48,313 nt of DNA from Syntrophorhabdales bacterium. Lineage in GTDB: Bacteria > Desulfobacterota > Syntrophorhabdia > Syntrophorhabdales > Syntrophorhabdaceae. Positions 25,054 to 33,553 of the stretch are shown here, piece by piece. The stretch is taken from assembly GCA_018052995.1 (NCBI GenBank), contig JAGPMK010000006.1:1-48313 (forward strand), written 5' to 3'. The notes beneath the pieces are model-generated. The model was given only the letters and a program-made list of their open reading frames with translations, searched no databases and was not told where the DNA came from. Within the stretch, counting starts at the first letter, position 1. The number at the start of each line of letters is the position of its first letter. The position numbers and the translations under genes were made by a program.

Positions 25054-25520
25054 AGACAGTGAGGGTTACCTTAGAGGTTAATAATGAAAAGATAAGGCTG
25101 GAGGTGAAACCTTATGAGACCCTTCTTGAGACGCTGAGGGAGAGGCTTTCCCTGACAGGGGCTAAAGAGGCCTGTAGCCTTGGCTCGTGCGGGGCATGCA
25201 CGGTTTTGCTCAATGGAACCCCTGTAAGATCCTGTCTTATCCTTACCCCTGAGGTGGATGGTGCATCCATCACCACTATCGAGGGATTAAAAGAAGGCGA
25301 TAGGCTCCACCCCCTTCAGGAGGCATTTATGGAAAAGGGTGCTGTCCAATGCGGTTTCTGCACATCAGGGATGATTATAACAGCAAAGGGGCTCCTTGAC
25401 AGAAACAGTAAACCTGATAAAAAGGCAATCATAAAGACCATGTCGTCCAATATCTGTAGATGCACAGGTTACAAGAAGATAGTTGAGGCAGTGGAGGAGG
25501 CATCAAGAAGGCCAGAATAG
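25050..25520 (+). CDS. molybdenum hydroxylase family, [2Fe-2S] subunit (set B)
   Basis: The 156-aa protein shows CSLGSCGACTVLLNG..SC and CGFCTSGM..CRCTG, the two [2Fe-2S] sites. It completes the second three-subunit enzyme (molybdopterin, FAD/[4Fe-4S], [2Fe-2S]). ATG 25050 overlaps the upstream stop (ATGA). It is a diverged copy of the set A protein. Confidence 0.9.
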   Translation: MKTVRVTLEVNNEKIRLEVKPYETLLETLRERLSLTGAKEACSLGSCGACTVLLNGTPVRSCLILTPEVDGASITTIEGLKEGDRLHPLQEAFMEKGAVQCGFCTSGMIITAKGLLDRNSKPDKKAIIKTMSSNICRCTGYKKIVEAVEEASRRPE

Positions 25521-25521
25521 G

Positions 25522-25550
25522 TTGAACAAAATATAAAAAGGGATTATAAT
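25522..25550 (+). promoter_or_regulatory. candidate promoter for the MoaD-like gene
   Basis: TTGAAC (25522-25527), a 17-bp spacer and a perfect TATAAT (25545-25550). The start would be near 25557, giving a leader of only about 12 nt that still contains AAGAGG. Confidence 0.45.
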
Positions 25551-25568
25551 AAAAAAAGAGGCTTAAAT

Positions 25569-25862
25569 ATGATGGTTAACGTCAAGGTGGAATCAAATTT
25601 AAAGGTAAAAAATCTATTTGAACCCCCCTTTTCTCTTAAATTGAATGAAGGTGAAGACAGTCTCCTGGGGCTTCTTAAAAAGCTTGCCACTATGTATCCC
25701 TATCTGAGGTTCACAGAAAGGGGTGAGATGGGTGATGACCTTCGTCATATCTATATAAACGGTGTAAGTCATTTTAATCTCACCGAGGGTCTTATGAAAA
25801 AGATTGATGATGGTGATACGGTTTTTGTGGAGACCTATATGGACCCCCTTGCAGGGGGATGA
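25569..25862 (+). CDS. MoaD/ThiS-like sulfur carrier (ubiquitin fold, C-terminal GG)
   Basis: The 97-aa protein (start 25569 or the ATG at 25572) has the beta-grasp pattern of MoaD: LLGLLKKLATMYPYL, IYINGVSHF, MKKIDDGDTVFVE, and ends exactly in PLAGG. The terminal Gly-Gly is the thiocarboxylate site in MoaD and ThiS. Placed right behind two molybdenum enzymes, it may supply sulfur for molybdopterin or for a special cofactor form. No MoaE, MoeB or ThiF partner is nearby. A gene-specific promoter seems possible. Confidence 0.75.
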   Translation: MMVNVKVESNLKVKNLFEPPFSLKLNEGEDSLLGLLKKLATMYPYLRFTERGEMGDDLRHIYINGVSHFNLTEGLMKKIDDGDTVFVETYMDPLAGG

Positions 25863-26010
25863 CAGTGTTTATTGTATCATCCATACAAGCCATCTTAATC
25901 ACCACCCCATGAAGAGACTCTATCCCTGCCGACCACGAACGGATCTTCTGCGTTAAATTCATAGAGACAGCGTGCTTTTCAATTTTAAATGACAATCAGG
26001 CGTTTAGTAA
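25863..26010. other. intergenic gap between catabolic island and housekeeping cluster
   Basis: No supported gene. A minus-strand frame crosses it but runs back into the MoaD-like gene and looks like no family I know. No clear terminator for the island was found here. Confidence 0.4.
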
Positions 26011-26038
26011 TTGACTTTTAAGGGCTATTTATCATAAT
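26011..26038 (+). promoter_or_regulatory. promoter of rplU-rpmA-obgE
   Basis: TTGACT (26011-26016), 16 bp, CATAAT (26033-26038); 11 bp on lies a T-rich run, then AGGAGC before ATG 26079. Confidence 0.55.
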
Positions 26039-26078
26039 ATATGTTGTTTTTTTTTAAATTAAGGTTCAGGAGCTTATT

Positions 26079-26396
26079 ATGTATGCGATTATTGAGAATG
26101 GCGGAAAGCAATACAAGATTGTAGAGGGTAAAAAGGTACGGCTTGAAAAAATCTCTGCAGATGCTGGAGAGGACATACAGATAAAAGAGGTTCTGGCAAT
26201 AAATACCGGCGAGGCCACTATCCTGGGGGATCCTTATGTTGAGGGTGCCTATATCAGCGGTAAGGTTTTAGGTCATGGTAGACAGAGAAAGGTGACGGTC
26301 TTTAAGTATAAAAGGAGAAAAGACTATAAAAAGAAAATCGGACATAGACAGCATTATACTGAATTAATGGTAGAAAAGATTTATATGGAGGCTTGA
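26079..26396 (+). CDS. rplU: 50S ribosomal protein L21
   Basis: The 105-aa protein has the L21 start [14 protein letters not shown], the central [28 protein letters not shown] and the HRQHYTEL end. It binds 23S rRNA in the large subunit. It opens the usual rplU-rpmA-obgE set, with one base before rpmA. Confidence 0.98.
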   Translation: MYAIIENGGKQYKIVEGKKVRLEKISADAGEDIQIKEVLAINTGEATILGDPYVEGAYISGKVLGHGRQRKVTVFKYKRRKDYKKKIGHRQHYTELMVEKIYMEA

Positions 26397-26397
26397 T

Positions 26398-26652
26398 ATG
26401 GCGCATAAGAAGGCAGGGGGCAGCTCAAGAAATGGACGAGATAGTAAGGGCCAGAGGCTTGGGGTCAAGCTTTATAGTGGTCAGACAACCCATGCAGGTA
26501 GCATCATAGTAAGGCAGCATGGAACAAAAATCCATCCGGGAAGAAATGTTGGCATGGGAAGGGATTTTACATTGTTTGCCCTGAAAGATGGTGTGGTTAA
26601 ATTTGAAGAAAGCTATGGAAAAAAGAGGGTGAGCATATACCCCGTTGAATGA
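26398..26652 (+). CDS. rpmA: 50S ribosomal protein L27
   Basis: The 84-aa protein starts [16 protein letters not shown] with no Firmicute-type N-terminal prepeptide, then [23 protein letters not shown]-type sequence. Its N-terminus reaches the peptidyl-transferase centre. It overlaps obgE by 4 nt. Confidence 0.98.
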   Translation: MAHKKAGGSSRNGRDSKGQRLGVKLYSGQTTHAGSIIVRQHGTKIHPGRNVGMGRDFTLFALKDGVVKFEESYGKKRVSIYPVE

Positions 26653-27653
26653 AGTTTATAGATGAAGCAGAGATCTATGTAAAGGCAGGTAATGGTGGAA
26701 GAGGCTGTGTAAGTTTCCGGAGAGAAAAATTTGTCCCAAAGGGTGGGCCAGATGGCGGTGATGGCGGAAAAGGGGGAGATGTAATAATAAGGGGAAAGAG
26801 AGACCTCTCCACGCTTGCAGATTTTAGATATAAACGTCAGTATAGAGCTGAAAACGGAAGACCAGGCAGTAGTAGAAACAAAAAAGGTAGAGACGGCAGG
26901 GATATTGTCATAAACCTTCCGCTTGGCACAACAATTTACGATAAGAGATACCCTGAACCAATTTATGATCTAACAGTGGACGGCGACACCTTTGTGATAG
27001 CAAAAGGTGGCAGGGGAGGTAGGGGGAACGCCCATTTTGTAACCCCTGTGCATAGGGCACCCCTGGAGTTTGAGGAGGGCGAAGAAGGTGAGGAGAGGGT
27101 TTTATTTCTCGATCTGAGGCTTCTTTCTGACATAGGCATTATTGGATTGCCCAATGCAGGAAAATCAACGCTCATATCCCGTCTTACAAATGCAAAACCA
27201 AAGATAGGCGATTATCCCTTTACAACCCTCACCCCAACGCTGGGCGTGTTGAGTGATGAAAATATAAGCATCGTGTTTTCTGACATACCAGGGATTGTGG
27301 GTGGTGCATCCAAGGGCAGGGGTTTGGGGCTTACCTTTCTGAAGCATATCGAGAGGAGCCGTTCAATCCTTATTGTGCTTGATGTTTCATCTTCATCCCT
27401 ATATGAAGACTATCTGATGCTCCTTGGTGAACTCTCTTCATACAACCGAGAAATACTCGAAAAAAATAAGACCATTGTCCTTAATAAAATTGATCTTGTA
27501 AAAGAGGAGATAACCGAGGGATGGATTAATTATTTTAAGGAAAAGGGCCTGGAGGCCTTGAGGGTAAGCGCGCTTAAGGGAGAGGGCATTGAGGAGCTTA
27601 AATGGTTTCTAAGGGATAAAAGCCTGACCATAAAGGGGAAGGATGGACTATAA
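26649..27653 (+). CDS. obgE: Obg family GTPase, 50S assembly
   Basis: The 334-aa protein has the glycine-rich Obg fold (1-158: [28 protein letters not shown]) and a G domain with GLPNAGKST (166-174), [14 protein letters not shown] and NKIDL. It acts in 50S maturation and stress control. The extra C-terminal domain found in some Gram-positive Obg proteins is absent, as usual in proteobacteria. Confidence 0.97.
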   Translation: MKFIDEAEIYVKAGNGGRGCVSFRREKFVPKGGPDGGDGGKGGDVIIRGKRDLSTLADFRYKRQYRAENGRPGSSRNKKGRDGRDIVINLPLGTTIYDKRYPEPIYDLTVDGDTFVIAKGGRGGRGNAHFVTPVHRAPLEFEEGEEGEERVLFLDLRLLSDIGIIGLPNAGKSTLISRLTNAKPKIGDYPFTTLTPTLGVLSDENISIVFSDIPGIVGGASKGRGLGLTFLKHIERSRSILIVLDVSSSSLYEDYLMLLGELSSYNREILEKNKTIVLNKIDLVKEEITEGWINYFKEKGLEALRVSALKGEGIEELKWFLRDKSLTIKGKDGL

Positions 27654-27707
27654 GTCACATTAAGGACAGAGAAAATGGAGAAAAACAATATTAAGGGACA
27701 GGCACCT

Positions 27708-28805
27708 ATGTTAAAGAGGATTGTTATAAAAATCGGCACATCTGTTCTTTTAGATAATAAAAAAAAGATAAGTACCCATATGATTGGTAGTATTGCAGAC
27801 CAGGTAAAGGCGATTCAAAAAATGGGTATCAAACCTGTTATTGTTACAAGTGGTGCAGTGGCATGTGGTATGGAGATGTTGAACCTAAAGAAAAAACCAA
27901 AGGAGATAGAGAAAAAGCAGGCCCTTGCCTCAATAGGACAGGTTCTTTTAATGAATATGTATATGGATGTCTTTGAGAAAAAGGGCATAAGGATAGGGCA
28001 GATACTCCTTACCCATGAGGATATTGCAAGCAAAAGCAGATGTCTTAATCTAATGAACACCCTAAATGCCCTTATTAATATGGATATTGTCCCGGTTATC
28101 AATGAGAACGATGCGCTCTCTTTCAAAGAGATAATGTTTGGGGATAACGACAATCTTTCCGCCCTTATAGCACAGATATCAAATGCCGATCTCCTCTTGC
28201 TTTTATCAGATGTGGATGGCCTATATGAAAAAGATCCCAAGAGATACCCTGAGGCAAGGATAATAAAACGCGTTGAAAGGATAGATAGGGATATAGAGAA
28301 GACTGCTGAAGGCACAAGAAGCGAAAGGAGTATAGGCGGTATGGTGAGTAAGCTTGAGGCAGCAAAAAAGGCAGGTTATTATGGGATACCTACAAGGGTT
28401 GTAAAAGGTGACATAAAAGATGTTATCCCACGGGTTGTAGCTGGTGAAGAGATAGGGACACTCTTTCTCCCAGGGGGCAAGATAGCAAGGAACAAATGGT
28501 GGACGGCCTTTGCATATAAGGTCAAGGGTAATATAGATATCGATGAAGGGGCTGTTCAGGCCATAATAGACAGAGGAAAGAGCCTGCTTCCTTCGGGTAT
28601 AGTGCATATTGACGGTGATTTCTCAAGGGGTGATTGTGTAGATCTGCGGGGAATGAATGGAAGGGTAATAGCAAGGGGGATAACAAATTATTCTTCCTCA
28701 GATATTAATAAGATAAAGGGTATAAAAAGTATTGATATAGAAAAGAAACTTGGATATAAATACACGGAAGAGGTAATGCACAGGGACAATATGGTGATAT
28801 TATGA
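27708..28805 (+). CDS. proB: glutamate 5-kinase
   Basis: First enzyme of proline synthesis: phosphorylates glutamate with ATP. The kinase domain shows RIVIKIGTSVLLD, VTSGAVACGMEML, NENDALSF and DNDNLSALIA with SDVDGLY; a PUA domain (about the last 100 residues) follows. ATG 27708 directly precedes the conserved block. ATG 27675, also in frame, would add 11 residues and cannot be ruled out. The gene overlaps proA by 4 nt, so the two enzymes, which channel an unstable acyl phosphate, are made together. Confidence 0.95.
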   Translation: MLKRIVIKIGTSVLLDNKKKISTHMIGSIADQVKAIQKMGIKPVIVTSGAVACGMEMLNLKKKPKEIEKKQALASIGQVLLMNMYMDVFEKKGIRIGQILLTHEDIASKSRCLNLMNTLNALINMDIVPVINENDALSFKEIMFGDNDNLSALIAQISNADLLLLLSDVDGLYEKDPKRYPEARIIKRVERIDRDIEKTAEGTRSERSIGGMVSKLEAAKKAGYYGIPTRVVKGDIKDVIPRVVAGEEIGTLFLPGGKIARNKWWTAFAYKVKGNIDIDEGAVQAIIDRGKSLLPSGIVHIDGDFSRGDCVDLRGMNGRVIARGITNYSSSDINKIKGIKSIDIEKKLGYKYTEEVMHRDNMVIL

Positions 28806-30046
28806 GACCAGAGGAGATGGCAAGGGGAATAAAGATTGCCTCGCAGGTATTTGCCCATCTGAAAACTGAGACGAAAAACAGGGTTCTTCTGGGGCTTGAA
28901 GGGCTGTTGTCTGAACGAAAGGATTATATAATCGGGGAAAACAAAAGGGATGTAGAAAGGGCGCATGCAGCTGGTCTGCAGAAGAGCATCATAGACCGCT
29001 TAGTGGTTGATGAAAAGATAATAAAAGAGATGCAGAAGAGCATAGAGGATGTTATCAACCTGCCTGACCCTGTTGGTGAGATTACAAGGACATGGAGAAG
29101 GCCTAATGGTCTACTCGTAGGGAAGATGCGAATCCCAATAGGTGTTATCTTTATTATATACGAATCCCGCCCTAACGTGACAATTGAGGCATTTTCTCTA
29201 TGCCTGAAGAGTGGTAATGCTATGATACTAAAGGGTGGCTCAGAGGCCTTATATTCAAATATGGCACTTTACAGTCTTATAAGGGAGGCGCTTAACAAGG
29301 AGTCTGTTACTGAAAAGGGTGTTCAGCTCATTGAGACCAATGACAGGGAATATATATATAATCTGCTGTCTCTGGATGAATATATTGACCTAGTGATACC
29401 AAGGGGAGGTGAGTCCCTTATTAAAAATGTTGTTCAGCATTCCAATATCCCTGTACTTAAGCATTACAAGGGGGTATGTCATATATACGTGGATGAATCT
29501 GCTGATATGGAGATGGCATTTAAGGTCTGTATGAATGCAAAGGTTCAGAAACCAGCCACCTGCAATGCCATGGAGACGCTCCTTGTCCATGAATCCATAG
29601 CAGAAAGGTTTCTGCCGGATATGGCAAGGCTTTTAAGGCAGGAGGGTGTAGTGCTAAAAGGGTGTCAGAGAACAAAGGCCATATTGAATGATATAGAGGA
29701 TGCCCATGAAGATGATTGGTTTCAGGAATACCTTGATTATATACTCTCTATAAAGATAGTAAGGGACATAGATGATGCCATAGACCATATAAGAAGATAT
29801 GGTTCAGAGCATACAGATGGTATCATTACAAGGGATTACAATAATGTGAGGAGGTTTATAAATGAGGTAAATTCATCCCTTGTCATAGTGAATGCCTCAA
29901 CAAGGCTCAACGATGGTTTTCAGTTAGGGTTAGGGGCAGAGATGGGCATAAGCACCTCAAGGCTTCATGCATTCGGACCAATGGGGCTTGAGGAGCTCAC
30001 CGTTACGAAGTTTATTGCCTTTGGCGAGGGCCAGCTGAGGGAATAA
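28802..30046 (+). CDS. proA: glutamate-5-semialdehyde dehydrogenase (gamma-glutamyl phosphate reductase)
   Basis: The 414-aa protein reduces glutamyl phosphate with NADPH. It shows IPIGVIFIIYESRPNVTIEA, IPRGGESLI and the catalytic Cys254 in KPATCNAMETLLVH; the end EMGISTSRLHAFGPMGLEELT is typical. ATGA overlap with proB, and the stop shares a base with nadD. proC is not in the window. Confidence 0.97.
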   Translation: MRPEEMARGIKIASQVFAHLKTETKNRVLLGLEGLLSERKDYIIGENKRDVERAHAAGLQKSIIDRLVVDEKIIKEMQKSIEDVINLPDPVGEITRTWRRPNGLLVGKMRIPIGVIFIIYESRPNVTIEAFSLCLKSGNAMILKGGSEALYSNMALYSLIREALNKESVTEKGVQLIETNDREYIYNLLSLDEYIDLVIPRGGESLIKNVVQHSNIPVLKHYKGVCHIYVDESADMEMAFKVCMNAKVQKPATCNAMETLLVHESIAERFLPDMARLLRQEGVVLKGCQRTKAILNDIEDAHEDDWFQEYLDYILSIKIVRDIDDAIDHIRRYGSEHTDGIITRDYNNVRRFINEVNSSLVIVNASTRLNDGFQLGLGAEMGISTSRLHAFGPMGLEELTVTKFIAFGEGQLRE

Positions 30047-30681
30047 TGAAGGTAGGCATATTTGGTGGGACATTTGACCCAATCCATAATGGTCACCTAA
30101 GGGTTACAGAAGAGATAAGGGAGATATTTAGCCTTGATATTGTATATTTTGTCCCTGTATTTGTGCCACCCCATAAAAAATACCAGTATATAGCTGATTC
30201 TGAAGACAGGGTGAACATGATAAGGCTTGCCATCAGGGGAAATCGTTTTATGAAGATCTCGGATATAGAGATAAAGAGAGGGGGCATTTCGTATTCATAT
30301 GACACAGTTCTTTTTTTTGAGAAAAAATATAAAGATCTATACTTTATTATAGGTATTGATGCATTCGCTGAGATTAAAACATGGTATAGATATAGAGAGA
30401 TTTTTTTCCATACGAATTTTATTGTAATGGTAAGGCAAAGGGGTTTAAAAAAGGTTGGGCTTGAGATGTTTCCAGAGGAAATAAGGGGCGATATAAGCCA
30501 GGTAGGGCAAGGAATATTCAGGCATCTATCAGGCACCTCTATCCTTTTTCAGGATATAACCCAACTGGATATATCTTCTACTAAAATAAGGGAGCTGCTT
30601 AAGGAAAATCGGTCAATTCGATACCTAATGCCTGAAAGGGTTGAAAAATATATAGATAAAAGGGGGCTTTACAGAGACTAG
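30046..30681 (+). CDS. nadD: nicotinate-nucleotide adenylyltransferase
   Basis: The 211-aa nucleotidyltransferase of NAD synthesis has GTFDPIHNGHLRV with the HxGH motif, FVPPHKK-type FVPVFVPPHKK and the closing ISSTKIRELLKENRSIRYLMP (ISSTxIR). Usual length. The stop at 30679-30681 is followed immediately by the rsfS GTG, a common gene order with proA and rsfS. Confidence 0.95.
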   Translation: MKVGIFGGTFDPIHNGHLRVTEEIREIFSLDIVYFVPVFVPPHKKYQYIADSEDRVNMIRLAIRGNRFMKISDIEIKRGGISYSYDTVLFFEKKYKDLYFIIGIDAFAEIKTWYRYREIFFHTNFIVMVRQRGLKKVGLEMFPEEIRGDISQVGQGIFRHLSGTSILFQDITQLDISSTKIRELLKENRSIRYLMPERVEKYIDKRGLYRD

Positions 30682-31035
30682 GTGGATGTATTAGAGAAGG
30701 CAAGGATCTGCGGGCAATATGCAGAAGAGAAAAAGGCTAAGAACGTTCTGATATTAGAACTTATAGGCCTAACAGATATTGCAGATTATTTCTTATTGGT
30801 TAGTGGAACCAGCGAGAGGCATGTGAGGACTATATCTGAATTTATTGGTGAGTCCATGAAGGATATGGGAATAAGGCCTTTGTTTACTGAGGGCTATCAA
30901 GAAGGTAGATGGATTATTATGGATTATAGTGATCTAATAGTTCATGTCTTTCTTGAAGAGTTAAGAGAGCTTTATGACCTTGAGAGCCTTTGGATTGAGG
31001 CAAAACAATATAGGTTAGAAGAACAAAAAAAGTAA
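30682..31035 (+). CDS. rsfS: ribosome silencing factor RsfS/YbeB
   Basis: The 117-aa protein binds L14 and blocks subunit joining when nutrients run low. It shows ADYFLLVSGTSERHVRTI, EGYQEGRWIIMDYSDLIVHVF and YDLESLW. It starts at GTG 30682 with no gap after nadD. Confidence 0.95.
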   Translation: MDVLEKARICGQYAEEKKAKNVLILELIGLTDIADYFLLVSGTSERHVRTISEFIGESMKDMGIRPLFTEGYQEGRWIIMDYSDLIVHVFLEELRELYDLESLWIEAKQYRLEEQKK

Positions 31036-31050
31036 AGATAGAGGTGCTTA

Positions 31051-31404
31051 ATGGATAAGAAAAAGCAGGAGCTTTTTAAAAAAAGACTACTTGAGATGAG
31101 AAAGGACATACTGAATAAGGCAAAAAAGCTTAAGGAGGATTCTTATTCACTGGGGACAGACGGTATCCAGGACATGGCTGATGCTGCAAGCAATGCCTAT
31201 AATGTTGATATATTGATGAGTATAAGTAATAATGATATACAGCTGCTTAAGGAGATAGACATCGCCATAGACAAGATTGATGCCGGCACATATGGTATAT
31301 GCGAGGAGTGTGAGGAGGAGATAAGCGAAAAGAGACTTGAGGCAAACCCTGTGGCAAGGTATTGTATAAACTGCAAGAGGATAATAGAACAAAAAGGCGT
31401 CTAA
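31051..31404 (+). CDS. DksA/TraR-family zinc-finger protein
   Basis: The 117-aa protein has an N-terminal coiled-coil segment (KKKQELFKKRLLEMRKDI..) and the four-Cys zinc finger YGICEECEEEI...ARYCINCKR. Family members enter the RNA polymerase secondary channel and modulate initiation with ppGpp. It is shorter than E. coli DksA (151 aa) and closer to the short deltaproteobacterial/Firmicute form. The tip Asp pair of the coiled coil may be DGIQDMADAA. Confidence 0.88.
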   Translation: MDKKKQELFKKRLLEMRKDILNKAKKLKEDSYSLGTDGIQDMADAASNAYNVDILMSISNNDIQLLKEIDIAIDKIDAGTYGICEECEEEISEKRLEANPVARYCINCKRIIEQKGV

Positions 31405-31406
31405 TC

Positions 31407-32807
31407 ATGAGGTATAAGATATTTATATTACTGTTTGCACTTTTTATCCTTATATATCTATATCTGGATAACCTAAACCCTCAGAATATAAAACTTCATA
31501 TAGGCTATGGAAGACATTTTGAGACAAATGCCTCAAACCTTGTTGTCCTTTCCTTTATCTTAGGTGTGCTTGTAGCTATTTTTATCGGTATATTCTTTGA
31601 CCTTAAAAGGGCATTGGGAAGGTGGAGACAAGACAGGAAGGAAAAAAAGATAGAGGAGATTACAGAGTCTTTTGAAAGGGCAAGGTCATATATACTAAAA
31701 GGAGACAAGGAAAAGGCTATCGATAGCCTGAACAGGTTTATAAGGAGAAATCCTGATTTTGAAAAGGCGTATACCTATCTTGCAAATATCTATATATCCA
31801 CAAAGGAGTTTGATAGCGCCCTTGATATCTTAAGGCAGGCAGAGATTAATCTCGGCAAGAAAGAGAATATACTTTTTAAAAAGGCTCGGGTCAACAGGGC
31901 ATTGAGAAATATCAAGGATGCAGAGGAAGACCTTAAAGAGATATTAGATATGAATGAGTCCAATATAGATGCCATGACAATCCTAAGGGACATTTATGTT
32001 GAACAGAGAGATTGGGATAAAGCCCTTGAGATTCAGAGGAAGATAAGAAGATTTGTAAAGAATGAGGATGAATTAATAAGATTTATAGGCATAAGGTATG
32101 AACGGATACAGAATGAGTTTACAAATAATTATGATGGCAATGGGGATAGGTTTATCAAGGAGCTAAAGGAGATCATAGGTGAGGATAAAGGCTTTGTCCC
32201 AGCCTATCTGCTTTTGGCAGAGGTTTACAAAAAGATAGGTAAGTTAAATGAGGCAGGAAGGGTTTATGGGAGGGGCTATACAAAAACAGGGCATATAATA
32301 TTCCTGTTGAAGATGGAGGACCTCTATATAGAAAGGGGAACCCCTGATGTTATACTGAAGATCTACAGAAGGGTGCTTGATATGTCCCCTAAAAACTATC
32401 TAATAACATTCTTATACGCGAGATTATGTCTTAGGCTCGAGATGATAGACGAGGCAATAGACATGTTAGATACACTGATTATGGATGGTATTGATTTTAA
32501 TGGACTCCATCGCGCTATGGCAGAGGCGTATGTGCATAGGGGGGAGACATCCAAGGCAGTAGAGGAATTCAAACGCGCCTTTCCTATGGAGAAGGTATAT
32601 ATACCCTTTAGTTGTGATAAATGCAATGTCAGCAAGGAATACTGGCAGGATTTCTGCCCCAACTGCTTTAGCTGGAATACTATCAATGTAAAAGAAGAGG
32701 ATTTTCTCAAGAGCATATCTGGTGACTCATCGGAATTGAAGTTTATGTATGAAACGGATGAATGGGATAAAGAAGAAACAATGGAAGGTGAAAACAGATA
32801 CGCATAA
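31407..32807 (+). CDS. LapA-LapB-like fusion: membrane anchor, TPR repeats, rubredoxin-like C-terminus
   Basis: ATG 31407 is chosen because the frame upstream lies inside the dksA-like gene. The 466-aa protein begins with two membrane helices (about 4-19 and 46-64) separated by a short periplasmic loop with NPQNIKLHIG, the LapA (DUF1049) layout. A basic segment follows, then TPR repeats (about 85-400) and a metal-binding end CDKCNVSKEYWQDFCPNC, the rubredoxin-like site of LapB/YciM. In E. coli LapA and LapB are separate neighbours that guide FtsH to LpxC and so set LPS level. Here they appear as one chain. A cytoplasmic TPR part is inferred. Confidence 0.82.
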   Translation: MRYKIFILLFALFILIYLYLDNLNPQNIKLHIGYGRHFETNASNLVVLSFILGVLVAIFIGIFFDLKRALGRWRQDRKEKKIEEITESFERARSYILKGDKEKAIDSLNRFIRRNPDFEKAYTYLANIYISTKEFDSALDILRQAEINLGKKENILFKKARVNRALRNIKDAEEDLKEILDMNESNIDAMTILRDIYVEQRDWDKALEIQRKIRRFVKNEDELIRFIGIRYERIQNEFTNNYDGNGDRFIKELKEIIGEDKGFVPAYLLLAEVYKKIGKLNEAGRVYGRGYTKTGHIIFLLKMEDLYIERGTPDVILKIYRRVLDMSPKNYLITFLYARLCLRLEMIDEAIDMLDTLIMDGIDFNGLHRAMAEAYVHRGETSKAVEEFKRAFPMEKVYIPFSCDKCNVSKEYWQDFCPNCFSWNTINVKEEDFLKSISGDSSELKFMYETDEWDKEETMEGENRYA

Positions 32808-32848
32808 GCACATTTTTTCATCATTGCCTGTATTATAAGGCATAATAT

Positions 32849-33553
32849 ATGGCAGCGTTATTAAATAATCTTATAAATAGTTTCTTTGATATTGTTTACC
32901 ATCAAACATGTGCATCCTGTGGTATAAAGGGGGCATTGATATGCAGGACATGCCAGGATTCATTCCGGATATTAGATTATAACCATATATGTCCCATCTG
33001 TGGCAGGACAACCGGCAAGGCTATTGTATGCGGTGAATGCATGTTAATCAATAGGGGTTTTTCAGAGGGATACTATGGTTTTGTTTATGAAAACAGGTTA
33101 AGGGATGCAGTTCATACATTTAAGTTTAATGGTAGGCAGGAGGTAGGCAGGTATCTGGTCTCGCTCTTAAGGGATATCATTATGGCTTTTTCTGGGAAAA
33201 CCGACTGTATAGTTCCTATGCCCATAACAGAAAAGAGGTTAAGGGAGAGGGGTTTTAACCAATCCTTTATAATAGCTGAGGAGATCTCAAGGATTATTGA
33301 TAAACCAGTTTATCATTCGGCCCTTGTAAAGATAAGGGATACAAAAGACCAGTATTCCCTCTCAAAAAAGGAGAGAAAAAATAATATAAAGGGCGCATTT
33401 TCAGTAAAAGAAGGGCATGAGCTAAAGGGCAAAAGGGTTCTTCTTGTGGATGACCTTTTTACAACAGGTTACACAGCCATGGAGGCATCTAAGGTTATAC
33501 ATAGGGCTATGCCTGCATCAATAATATTTTTTGCCCTTGCGAGAACCCCATGA
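32849..33553 (+). CDS. comF: ComF-family phosphoribosyltransferase-like protein
   Basis: The 234-aa protein has an N-terminal Cys-rich part (CASCGIKGALICRTC, CPICGRTTG..CGEC) and a C-terminal type I phosphoribosyltransferase fold with the PRPP loop VLLVDDLFTTGYTAMEA. RERGFNQS is also typical. Homologues act in DNA uptake or recombination, but many non-competent bacteria carry one. The ribosome site is weak. It overlaps the next gene by 4 nt. Confidence 0.9.
   Translation: MAALLNNLINSFFDIVYHQTCASCGIKGALICRTCQDSFRILDYNHICPICGRTTGKAIVCGECMLINRGFSEGYYGFVYENRLRDAVHTFKFNGRQEVGRYLVSLLRDIIMAFSGKTDCIVPMPITEKRLRERGFNQSFIIAEEISRIIDKPVYHSALVKIRDTKDQYSLSKKERKNNIKGAFSVKEGHELKGKRVLLVDDLFTTGYTAMEASKVIHRAMPASIIFFALARTP

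Noticed and set aside
25792-25995. Minus-strand ORF in the gap before rplU
   Set aside because: It overlaps the MoaD-like gene and the start of the gap, has no ribosome site I can support and resembles no family.
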